This document shows positions 23,996 through 35,165 of a stretch of DNA of 64,000 nt, one piece after another. Under the pieces are notes generated by a model that had not been told where the DNA came from, ran no database searches, and saw only the letters and a program-made list of their open reading frames with translations. Position 1 is the first letter of the stretch; the number at the start of each line of letters is the position of its first letter. The DNA is from Paraescarpia echinospica (taxonomy: Eukaryota > Annelida > Polychaeta > Sabellida > Siboglinidae): NCBI GenBank assembly GCA_020002185.1, contig CM034542.1, positions 53,847,858 through 53,911,857 on the forward strand, written 5' to 3'. Position numbers and translations under genes: made by a program.

Positions 23996-24126
23996 GCTTC
24001 CCAGAGAAGTCGAGATGGTGTTCGATTGAACAGATCTGCCAAGGAGTAAAGTGTAAAGAGCTTTGAGCAGTTCTGGGGACTGGAAACTGAGCTATAATGA
24101 GAACTTACCTTTTTTAAAGTCTCCAA
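23996..24126 (+). mobile_element. SINE-like core (Deu/V-type tail), unit 2
   Basis: Duplicate of the core at 19965-20095, carried along in the 4-kb tandem duplication. Confidence 0.6.
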
Positions 24127-24695
24127 TCGCAGATTTGAACTTGCGAAAAAGAGATAGGGCATAATGTTTCAATTGTTCTAAATGATATCACAGCAAGTGG
24201 TGCCTGGCTGGCCGTCTGAATACCAGCCAAGCTTAAACTCAAAAAACGGAGTTAAATCCTTATCACTAATTGTAATTATTGGAACAGAGTCTGAAAGGGG
24301 CCTTTATGGCAACAAAGGATAGATTTTGTAAGCAAAATAGGCAAATTAAAAAAAAGTTACATTCCGTTGTCAAAAGCACACATTATATTATAAAAGAACA
24401 GACTGTTGAGGGCAGGCTCCAAAAAGGGCACTTTCACAGTTAAAAAGGACAAGGTTGCTATAACATTTTAATTTCATTTCAGTTCATAGCAGGACAGCGA
24501 CTTGAAAAACAAAAAGCAAAAATATAAAAAGCAACGTTTGAATAAAAAACAAGTGACTGGAGCTTCTTCACACAACTTGCAGGTCAACAGAGGTTAAATG
24601 TGCTAAGCAAAGAAAAATGTAGGATAAACTTTGCAGAAAATCAAAGGAACGTTGTAAATGCCGCCTACGGGGAAATCTACAAACGCACCCACCCA

Positions 24696-24735
24696 CACAC
24701 GCAAGCACGCACGCACGCACGCCCGCACACACACT
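24696..24735. repeat. (ACGC)n microsatellite, unit 2
   Basis: Shorter counterpart of 20666-20716; accounts for the 12-base change in offset between the two duplicated units. Confidence 0.9.
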
Positions 24736-24883
24736 CTCTATGACAACAAAATGTCTTTGATATGCATACTGTCAGTAATTTCAGTATAGACATACGTTTT
24801 ACACAACTTTTTCGGCAATAACAACAACAACAACAATGATGGTAATAAAAACACGTTTAACATTTCTGACTAGATTGTCTACC

Positions 24884-25144
24884 CGGAATTAGCGAGCGTA
24901 GTAATTTGTAACCGGAACTTCCGAAGTCAACAATATTTGAACGTTGAAAAATGGGACATCGTTGAACATCAAAGGGTACTGCAGTTAATTCAGTCTGACT
25001 CGGTCGTATTGTCAATAAAGCTTGTTTTGAAACTGGATGTTTTGCTTACTATTTAATGTTTTGTTTACTATTTAATGTTTTGCTTACTATTTAATGTTTT
25101 GTTTACTATTTAATGTTTTGTTTACTATTTAATGTTTTGTTCAG
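24884..25144 (+). mobile_element. Retroelement-like 3' end with 19-bp repeat tail, unit 2
   Basis: Duplicate of 20865-21125, with the same number of 19-bp tail repeats (25038-25144). Confidence 0.6.
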
Positions 25145-25476
25145 AACAATCAAATGGAGTTCAATATAATAATTTTGTCGCCATTTAATAGTTGTGAGTC
25201 ACTCTGATCAGATGTTCCGCAACGTCAACAATAGTACAAGCAATCGACTGGTAAGTCTAAATTTGTCTATGACTTTAAATTTTCCATGAAAATGTACTTG
25301 TTTGTCCTTTATTATTGTCTTTGCACTTATAACACTTATCAACTTAGTGTTCACTTAACATTACAGTATGAACCTGTTTGTCCTCCATGGCTCTGTAGTG
25401 TTTGTCCATATATATATTGTCCACACATTGTCTTTGCACTTATGGCACTCCTAGAGTCATGTATACAGGTGATGAG

Positions 25477-25990
25477 TTAATCCTGGCATCTGCAGCTGCA
25501 CAGTGCTGTACAGGTGAGACCGAAGCCATAGCATGTGCACCTTACACAACATTCCTTCTTGCATCCACACCTGGTCAGCTGCTGACAGCTCTGTGCAATG
25601 GCTGGCAGCATTGTCCAGAAGATCTGCCACAAGTCACCATCCTTTGTCCATCCCCAGTCACCAGGAATTTGGGTTTCTGGTTGGCAGACTGTTGACTGAC
25701 TCCATATGCAGCCTGGCTGGTAGGCGGCACTCTTGACATGCTGAAGGAGAGCAACTCGAGTGGAGGGGAATGGCTTCGTATGGTCTCTGCTCTCGAGCAG
25801 ACACATCGAGTCGTGCATCATCAACACCAGCAGCTGTACCGGACCTGCCATACATTATTACTACAAACTTCTTCAGGATTGCCAGATCGTCATCTTCAAC
25901 CTTTGGTGGGTACTGGCTGAGTTTTATGAAGACGTCAGCAGGTAACAGAAGCTCGGTTACCCTTGGCTCGGCTCTCCCGCGCTAGCACAT
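25477..25990 (-). pseudogene. Frameshifted relic of a CxC cysteine-rich protein, unit 2
   Basis: Second copy of the relic at 21458-21971. It keeps the same frame break, so the damage predates the 4-kb duplication. It differs by a 3-base gain and several substitutions near 25785, and by a new in-frame stop (TAG on the minus strand) near 25983. The CGCKKECCVRC and TALCSCRC ends are unchanged. Confidence 0.65.
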
Positions 25991-26892
25991 CATGTCGATT
26001 TAGGTGCGGCTATCTAACTACATCTAACTAATCTAATTTATCACATACAGGAAGCCTCTGCATGATACCCTCACCTAGTTCAGTACCCGAACCAACGCGG
26101 TTTACCGGGGTATGGCCGCTGCCGTGCACTAGCAACTACCTGGAGCCATAGGTGAGAGTTGGGTTAGTAGTGAGAACTAGTGCCAGGAGTCCATTCAGAG
26201 AATGTGACTGACTTCTGAAACAAAAGTACTACCTCTACTACCATACCCCATATATCTCATACCCCATGCACTACTACTACTACTACTACATGATGATTAA
26301 TTCTATTAGTATTTTAACAGAAGGTACATGCTACACATGAAGGGAGCCTCTGGTATATTTTAGGGTTATAAATTTAACTTTTGTACAGTCAAAAACATAT
26401 GATTCCACACAAAGATCATTCAAATCGGACTATTCTGTCAAATGTTATGGCAAAAATAGTATTTTATGTCGAAAAATGGCGGCCATCTTGAATAATGGCG
26501 GCCATCTTGAAATTTCCGGTGGCTAACGGGCTTCTTTTTTTTTTACAAAAAGTGGTCCCTGATGAGTATTCGTGCCAATGTTGGTACTTTCCTTATATCA
26601 GATACTTACAAAATATGTATACTTACAAAACACTGCGCGTTCGGACGCTAGTGCGCAGCAGTAACAGTGCGTAGACAAGTTCATAGGCCAGTAGGCCTAT
26701 ACGTGTGGTAGACCATTTCGAGCGCATGTGCGTTACGTACACCAGTATTGGCTGATGTCAATTGGGTTACATTTGTAGTATTCAAGCACGATTACTTCAA
26801 TATTTATGTAATATAACAGTAACACAACAATTCGTGTGGACTACAACCTATAAATATGTATGAATTTTGTCTAAGAAAAAAACAATCTCCCC

Positions 26893-26967
26893 AAAGTGCC
26901 GCCCCCCCCCCAAAAAAAGTGCCGCTGGGGCATTTGCCCCCATCGCCCCCTCGTTACGCCAGTGGAC
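26893..26967 (-). mobile_element. Element end of the CAGTGGCGTAACGAGGGGG type, unit 2
   Basis: Duplicate of 22876-22945, with a longer C run and shorter A run. Confidence 0.45.
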
Positions 26968-27386
26968 AAAAACAATGATAGAAGGCACGTGGGTTGAGTT
27001 AGAATTAGATGCATGCGCAAAGCACCGGTAATGTTAATTATATTGGTTTTAGTTAACGATAACAAATATATATTCCGTGCATTTATGATTTGAAACATCG
27101 AAGTAAACACAATTGGAGAATCAACTGATTTCGTGGTTAGTCTCTACGTATCTAATTGATTTAATGAAGAAAATGAAACACATTTCAAATTCACGTTTGT
27201 AGAAAAATCTAATTTCTGAATTGAACAACCCAAATCTATAGGAAATATAACCTTTAATGAGATTTTCATTCAGTACAATATAAATATACGTCAATTTGTG
27301 CTTAGACAACATCATATAGTGTACAGCAATACAACGGTTCAAATTAACACGTGCAGCCAGTTAAACAACATGCCACGAAATCTTAC

Positions 27387-28754
27387 GTTGATGAGTGGTT
27401 GTTTATATTCACATTGAAGTCATGTCGTCCGGTAAGTATCTCTTTTTAATTAATCACAAAATCGTGTATTTTCGACAACATAAAGAGGTTACAGATCCCG
27501 ATAGTAATGCGTATAGACGTTATTTCTGACCAACTGACATGATAACAGATACTTGATAAACTTAGTGTCCAAATATCCTCTACATAGATGCTCGGAATCA
27601 ATGAGAATCGTTATAGAAGTATTACCTATAAGTATAACAAGAGCTATTCGTTGAAGAGACTACAGTGTCAACCTGCTGCCAAGTGTCTGAAGTTGCATTC
27701 TGAGATCGTAAATCTTTTAAATAAGAATTTTTCCAGGGAATCAACATGGCCCATATGCTACGTATTACTTTCCACGTATATTAAGAAATATTAAGAAAAA
27801 ACGCTGCAAAAGACAAACAATTATATCCGCAGACCTAACGACCAGTAGTTTTTTTCAAAAGCATAATTTATCAAATAGCATTGCAACTGCCAAAGTGACA
27901 TATACGGTAGCAAAAGTATCATTACATAAGTAAAATATATACACACACATAAAAAAGTAGCGTAACTCATCATGCAACTTTAACATGTTACAAAATCATT
28001 CACAAATAAACCACCATTGCGTGATGCAACTTATAATTGAGATTCAGGTAAATGTTGACCAATGTAACCTGTATGTGTAGAAATAAGTTCTCATTGTCAC
28101 AGTAAATATTGTGAAATAACGCAACAAAAACTCGGGTACAGAACCTATACGATGGTAAACGGTCATTTGTTGGAATATTTGAATATGCGTGAAAAACATT
28201 GCAGTAACGCGGTATGTTTGCGACTATATATATAAATATACAACTCAATCATTCAACAATAATCGTTACAATATTAGCCCGCTCGCCGAAATATATTTTG
28301 GGGCATGTTCGACGCATTCACCAATATAGTTTTGTTGTGCATGTGGCTGGTACAATCTAGTGCTCAAACATTAGCTGGGAATTTAATCTGCTTCTTTCTC
28401 GAATGAAAAATGTGCAGGTATGGGACGGCATCTCAAATGTGTTCTAATATACTGTAGTATGGTTTCTGCACTGGGATATCCAGCACTGTCGTGTATAGTG
28501 GTTCGATAAAACTTGGCGTTATGTAATCCACAGTCAATAGACTCCTATTAATAGAATTTGCAGTTCTTACTTGTTAAAATATATCTAATCGTCCAAGTGA
28601 ATTTTGCGTGTAAATGCACTACATATAGTTTTGAATGAAAAGGTAATATATTTAATTTTGCTTCCGATGTTGACTTAATTAATTATTCCCGTAAGGGACG
28701 TTATGACCTTACTATATATTCCAACATGTGATGATACCTGAGAACGGCTGTAAT
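27387..28754. other. Intergenic region downstream of gene B
   Basis: AT-rich sequence without a supported gene. Its right part probably contains the gene B 3' UTR and transcript end. Confidence 0.4.
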
Positions 28755-28842
28755 AACGACGACGACGAAGACGAAGTAGATGCCGACAGTGATGAAGATG
28801 ATGACGATGACGACGATGACGACGACGATGATGACGATGACA
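28755..28842. repeat. (GAY)n trinucleotide microsatellite
   Basis: GAC, GAT and GAA triplets in a run about 70-170 bases downstream of the gene B stop codon, so probably inside its 3' UTR. The serine-rich reading it gives on the minus strand is an artefact. Confidence 0.85.
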
Positions 28843-28910
28843 ACTGAGATGCAGGCACGCCATGCTGCCAATAATACTGCAATTCAACGACTCGACTTGA
28901 AAGACACAAC

Positions 28911-29523
28911 TCAAGGCTGTCGGTTGTCAACAGCTTCGAAGACGCACGAGTCGAAATGCGGAAGTTGCACCTGCTCAATCCTCGGTGACGACGCCCTCCG
29001 CGCACCCTTCGGCTTGTCGAGCACCGCAATCCCAGTCAGACATAGACTCTTGTCGGCGTACAGCGACATGTAGCCGTGCGGCTGGCCGCAGTAGCGCACG
29101 GTGCAGGAGAAAGAGACCTGAAGACGCTTGACGACCCCGCCGTTGTCCGTGATTCCCGGCGTTATCTCCTGTTGGTGTTCCACGGCGTCGACGCTCGCCT
29201 CACCGACGGGCCGACGGAAATCGTCGACGACAACGAAGCGGTCTCCAGGCCGCACAGCCACGACGCTGAAGGCGTAGCCGGTGGGACTCGAGTCGGAGTA
29301 GAAGTAGTTGGTGTTGCTTCCGTTGAGGGACGATCCCTCGAATGTCAGACGCTTGCCGTAGCCCATACCAATGGTCTGCAGGAGCTTCGGCGTGCCGCCA
29401 AACAGGTAGTTGTCGGTGCCGAGACAGCGCACCGTGTACATGAAGCCCGGCACGATGTCCTTCTCCACGTATGTGCCTGGAGTGGAGAACATAAAGCCAT
29501 GGAACACAGTTTCTTAACATGGC

Positions 29524-29595
<72 letters not shown>

Positions 29596-30257
29596 GAAGC
29601 AAGCAAGCAAGCAGACATGTCCGAAATGACTGTCGTTGTTTCTAATAGGCATGTCTAATACTGCATCTTAGTAATTAAAATCCTCAAAACGCTTCCTGAA
29701 ATGTGATATATTTTACAGTAGCCGCGAAACAGGAGAAAGCCATGTCTGACCAAGATCAGCATCATAATGTTTGTGGTATAGCAGTCCAACAACTAGGCCT
29801 TCTCTACACATCACGGTTTTGCCTGTAGACATCTCCGAGAAGAAGATCAAAATTAGGAAAGAAACCCTTCTGTGTGCGAGCAGGCCCCTAACACACACCG
29901 GGTGGTCTTCACGACAGATACAGTGACACACTTTTATTTGATTTGTTTGCATAAAAACGGCAACCATAAACTCGGCCTACCCATGACGGGGAACTCGTGG
30001 TCCTGGATCCCCTCAACGACGTATCGCGTGGGCAGGTCGTTGATGTTGCGCCCACAAAGGACAAGAGACTTGGAACGTGGTCTGGTCCGCACTTGCTTTT
30101 TCAGTTCTGTCCTGTTCACCTTCATGGAGTCGGGCAAGGGAAACTCTGTCCAGGCGGGGTCGTTTTCGGGGGTGTCTGCCCGCAGGACGGGACGGATGGA
30201 CGGGACGCGGGAGGTGCAGTCAAAGATGGCATTGTTAATGTTGTCTGACTGGAACAT
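28911..30257 (-). CDS. Gene B: unrecognised protein, paralogue of gene A
   Basis: Two coding exons on the minus strand. The first runs 30266-29981, after a TTCTGTGTAG acceptor, with its ATG at 30257-30255 in the context ACCATGT and a GTAGGC donor. The second runs 29476-28911, after CTCCACTCCAG, and ends in TGA. The junction is phase 1 and completes a Gly before TYVEKDIVPGF, as in gene A. The product is 280 residues. Exon 2 is 566 bases in both genes and highly alike: YTVRCLGTDNYL, LLQTIGMGYGKRLTF, NTNYFYSDSSPTG, GDRFVVVDD, LPHFDSCVFE. Exon 1 is shorter and less conserved, but both keep MF.SD at the start and GR/QDI.DLPT.Y near the end. The coding sequence is richer in GC than gene A, especially at third positions. 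Conservation of frame, splice phase and length between diverged copies argues that both are real genes. Function unknown; no signal peptide or membrane segment obvious. Confidence 0.8.
29524..29614. repeat. (AATC)n and (AAGC)n tetranucleotide microsatellites
   Basis: AATC/AAAT units at 29524-29596 pass into AAGC units to 29614. They lie in the gene B intron, starting about 47 bases before the 3' splice site at 29477, which is where a branch point would be expected. Confidence 0.9.
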
Positions 30258-30559
30258 GGTGTCAATCTACACAGAAGAGAAAAAGAACATCGTGTTAATC
30301 TACACAGAACCTACACAGAAGAGAACATGAACATTGTGTCAATCTACACAGACGAGAACATGAACTTTGTGTCCACATACACAGAAGAGAACAAGAACAT
30401 CGTGTCAACATACACAGAAGAGAACAGGAACATCGTGTCAATCTACACAGAAGAAAACAAGATCATCGTGTGAACCTTCACAGAAGAGAACAAGAATATC
30501 GTGTCAATCTACACAGAAGCGAACAAGAATATCGTGTCAATCTACACTGAAGAAAGCAT
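30252..30559. repeat. Minisatellite, 33-bp unit, nine copies, made of a splice acceptor plus start codon
   Basis: Units begin at 30252, 30285, 30329, 30362, 30395, 30428, 30461, 30494 and 30527; the second is 44 bases because of an 11-base insertion. On the minus strand a unit reads a pyrimidine tract, TGTGTAG, then ATTGACACGATGTTC. The unit next to gene B is the real acceptor and first codons of its coding exon. The array is therefore a tandem copy of the intron-exon boundary. Confidence 0.9.
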
Positions 30560-32465
30560 GTTAAGATACATGCGTGTCATATGGTTATGTACAGTCACGT
30601 GGTTTATTTCAGTAGTAAGTAACAAAGCGACCAACATTAGGACGTAATGTTTAGACTAAAACTATTCGAAACATTATACCTGTATGTGGGCCCTACAACG
30701 ATTTTCATTTGTGAACTGGACGAATTTGTTATGGTGTTTACACTAACTGTTTCATTTACACATTTAGAGGGCCTATCATATTTCGGTATTTCTAACATAG
30801 CGATTGGCTTATAATAATAATATTGATACAAAACGTATTAGGCCCTATATATTATCATGATCAAACACAACGTTTAGCGTTATGTATATTTCGGGTAGAC
30901 ATATTCAAGACGTCATCCATGGAATGTCCCGATGTTATATTTTAGAAACGGAACTGACTTGGCCATAAGCTACAGGTGATTTACCCCAGTCGACCAACGG
31001 ACAGTGGCCGTAATCCAGAATACTTTGCAAACTGTCGGAATGTGTAGGTCAGCAACGATGTCGTAACTGGATAGCAGAGGATAAAATAATAATCGTAAAG
31101 AAATAACGGTGATATTAAATTAATAAATAGAAATAGCATTGCGAGACACATTTAAGCAGTCGAAAGTTAGAATAAACGCAAATAATTGATTCCATGATTT
31201 TATTTTAGAAATATAAAATGACTGACGTTGTAGGCCTACTTTTAAATGCATGTTAAATGTCTTCCGATTGAGTGGTTCTAAATTACTTGGCCCTGTCATT
31301 CCAAGTGTTGTCATAATTATTAATAGTTTATAGTTTTATGTGCCACAAATATTTTCGATACCTTCTTATTACAATTCAAACATACTGTGCTAAAACAAAA
31401 AATATATTAATATTTCTATATATTTTTTAATTGTATGTCTACTTGAATACACATTGCTTAAGTAAAGCTTCACATGTATGTAGACCTAACAAGTCAACCC
31501 CCCCACACACACCAACCCCCACTTCCACCTTCACCCCACCCCCACCTCTGCTCCTACTACCCACAGGAACAAAGGACGCAGCCTAGCTAAATGCAGTTCC
31601 CTCCCATACCAAGAACAAGCGAGACATTCTAATACAATTTCTTCCAGGCACCCCAATTTTAAATTGAACTACCAGATCACCAATTTGACCCCTCCCCACC
31701 CCACTAGTAACACATGCATCTTCTGAGCATGCCCTTTGGTTCAACCCGACCAGACACAACAAAGCCGGGTGACATTCGGGTCAACGCTTAGGTACCCACG
31801 CATCAATATTGACATGACACCAACAAGGGTCAACAAACATGCAGTTCAAGGTCTTGCACTCCAGAAATAGATAGTACAGATTTGAAAACCGTTGGAATAC
31901 TAGACAACAAGCATTGTAAACTAGGAAATACAAAAGCACATTAATAATATGTTAATGTTATTGTTAAAATGATAATTCAATTTGACAGAACGGTTTACAT
32001 TCATAATCATTTAATGTATGACAAATAATGCAATATAATTAATTTATGTAAAACTGTAATGACTATGCAGAATTCTTAGATGTGAACGATTATGTGCAAA
32101 GTACTTTGTTTATAAAAAAAACCTCAACAATTAAGGTGTATATAGACCTAATTAATATACTTGTTTGACAGTTTTTCTTTTAAGTTTTATAATAGCAATT
32201 GTATAATTTGAGTAAATTGTCCAATCAACGTGCGCAAACGCAACATTAACAATTAGGGTATGTCCTTTTTGGTACCGTTTAGCTGACTTTAGCGTCCGTA
32301 GAAGCGTTAAAAGCGACTCCGGCTCGAGCTTCCGGACTTCCTGAACATTTATCCGTGGGAGATTGCCGGTGGTCCTACTCGGGTTACTAGGCTAGTGGCA
32401 CGCACACTCGACTCGGTTCTCGGTCATGTTGACATTGACACATACATAAGGCCTATGCGGATATT
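30560..32465. other. Non-coding region upstream of gene B
   Basis: AT-rich, no gene recognised. A C-rich simple stretch (CCCCACAC/CACCCC) lies at about 31497-31560. Likely a 5' UTR intron of gene B. Confidence 0.4.
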
Positions 32466-33090
<625 letters not shown>

Positions 33091-33254
33091 ACATGTATGT
33101 GCATGTATAACATATATGTATGTTTGTATTGTTTGAATGGATATTTAAAAATAATATTAAAATTAAATAAATACCAGTAGACCCTATTTTTTCATAAAAA
33201 GACCTTATATATCGCGTAAAGTGGCAGCGGCAAACAGTCAAACGTATCACTTAC

Positions 33255-33425
33255 CGAATGTTGAGTTTTTCCCAGGCAAGCTCTAACAACGGTGTGTACA
33301 GTATAGGCTATGGCGGACGCAGAACACAGCACGAACAATTTATCGAAGCTATTTATGCTCGGAAAGTAGGGACGGCGCGCGTTTCCACCCACGTGAACAC
33401 ACCGTGACTGCACCGGCGCATGCAT
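33255..33425 (-). promoter_or_regulatory. Candidate 5' non-coding exon / promoter of gene B
   Basis: On the minus strand a GTAAGTG donor follows base 33255, preceded by CpG-containing sequence and a CATAAATAG-like motif near 33353 that could serve as a TATA box. It lies 2.99 kb upstream of the gene B coding exon; gene A has a comparable donor 3.2 kb upstream. Splicing from here to 30266 is inferred, not shown. Confidence 0.3.
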
Positions 33426-34239
33426 TCAGCTACCAGCAGCTGGTAGCTAGCGCGCGTGGAAAATTCCATAATGACCACGCGCGATTCGTTTTTACCAAGC
33501 CGCAGTGCTTTAAATAAAAGAATTCTTATTGTGGATAGCATCCGTTAACATTATAGGATCATGACAGCTTTCAAGGAAATGATATTGCAGCCTTACAAAT
33601 TCATGACATCGACTTTAATATGATATTGCAATATCCAGTTATCGTGACAGGCTTCACTCTATGACTATGGCTTCGCGTTCGTGATTATCACGGTACAAAT
33701 AAGTCCAAATGGAACATTACTTTTCCGTGTGGCACGCTAGTAGCATGTCCGTTTAACAGTTATGGGAGGGTCGGTCATGAATTAGAATATTATTATATTA
33801 CATTGAGAAGAAATGCATACTGAATTAGGTGTTCAAAATAACACAAACTAGATTAAATATATATTCTTGTCAAAAATAAGTAATATTTTAAAGAACATAT
33901 TGCGTATGTGCGCCACCTAATAATAATATATAAGTTTGTTTAGTATAACACTGTGGAAATTAAAACATAAATATATAAAAAAAACAATGAATAAACTGCG
34001 TTTTATTAACTTTTGTGTCAATAAATATGCTAAATATTTGACACATTAATTAGCATTTCTAAAAATTAAAATAGAAAACAAAATTTGAATAGCTTTGTAC
34101 TTTTTTGTCTTTGATCCATAAAATGCACAGTACTAAACTCCCGCAACTGAGTTCACGTGTTGATAAAGATGGACAAATTGTTATTCCATGTTTGCTAGTG
34201 TAGACTGTTGACTCACCAAACGAACACAATATCACCAGT
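33426..34239. other. Intergenic region between gene B and glutamate synthase
   Basis: Divergent intergenic space, AT-rich, no gene or known element recognised. Confidence 0.45.
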
Positions 34240-34277
34240 TTATATATATATATATAATTATATATATATATTATATA

Positions 34278-34310
<33 letters not shown>

Positions 34311-34320
34311 TAATATGTTA
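34240..34320. repeat. (TA)n microsatellite
   Basis: About 75 bases of alternating TA with a few breaks, self-complementary and able to extrude as a cruciform. Confidence 0.9.
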
Positions 34321-34689
34321 ATACGAGGATTCCTTGAACGTCAGCATGCCATAAAAACAAACCAAGTCCAAGACGAACACTCGACCGACCCCCTACACCA
34401 GAAATAACTCATGCAAATGCCAGTATGTAAATTGAAATACACGTAACATCAAACTGAAGAACCAGACGAGCCTGGGTGAAGCGCCGACCGGCTTCAATTG
34501 CTCTCACGCACCCTCTCGCGGAATATGCGTTTGTATCCTGAGTGTCGAAAGTCCATGCATTCATTTTCTTTTTCTACCATACCTACATTTCCCATCATGG
34601 CAACAATAGTAACATCATTATCGCTAACTAGGTATTTAACCGGAGTTATATCTGAACATAAATATTGCCCACGTGTTGCTTTTAACCCC

Positions 34690-35165
34690 AGCGCATGCAT
34701 TATTTAATGGGGCGTGGCTAAGTAGAGGTGGTTACCAAGGAGCACGGAAAAGACCCCCCAGCCTCCGACCGGGAGGCGAACCAGTGAACCAGCGCGTCTG
34801 TCTCCGTGTAACGATTATGATTGGTCAGACGCGAGCGAGTGTCGTTCCTGGCGCAACCTTGAATAGAAGCACGTGAGAGAAGCGCGTGAACTGGCACCGG
34901 TCGTGGACACTCGCAGATAGTGCGTTATCTCATTGTAATTGAACGTTACACAGTAGCAACCCAGTGAGCGCAGATGAGTGTCATTGACCGCTAGTCGCCA
35001 CCTTCTGTAAGGCAGTTCGGTTATTGCGCAAACGTGGATTATTGTGAGCGTTCTTGAAGCTCATAAACAGGTAAACGTTGCTGTGGGTCTGTCTGCGATT
35101 TTCGCCAGTTGTGGCTACCGAACTACGCCAGCCAGAACATAACTCATTCGACGGACAAATAGACG
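34690..35165 (+). promoter_or_regulatory. Candidate promoter and 5' UTR exon of glutamate synthase
   Basis: This block has more GC and CpG than its surroundings. It ends in a strong donor, G|GTAAGTTG, at 35165/35166. The first coding exon of glutamate synthase starts at 38864 with an acceptor and a short untranslated stretch containing an in-frame stop, so an upstream non-coding exon is needed and this is the best candidate I see. Transcription start not identifiable. Confidence 0.4.

Larger units (their letters stand above)
23365..27386. repeat. Tandem duplication, unit 2 (4022 bp)
   Basis: Second copy, same orientation. The offset to unit 1 is 4031 bases at the left, drops to 4019 after the shorter ACGC array, and rises to 4022 after a 3-base gain in the CxC relic. 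Those changes are what slippage and small indels after duplication would give. It ends near TTACG at 27386, followed by unique sequence. Confidence 0.95.

Noticed and set aside
29076..29537. Plus-strand 153-codon frame opposite gene B exon 2
   Set aside because: Shadow of a GC-rich coding exon; the minus-strand frame matches gene A.
30252..30559. Regularly spaced 33-bp repeats, at first glance like a CRISPR array
   Set aside because: The units are contiguous, with no spacers, and sit in animal DNA at a splice site.
30367..30564. Plus-strand 65-codon frame of 11-residue repeats
   Set aside because: It is the reverse reading of the 33-bp minisatellite; the gene is on the other strand.
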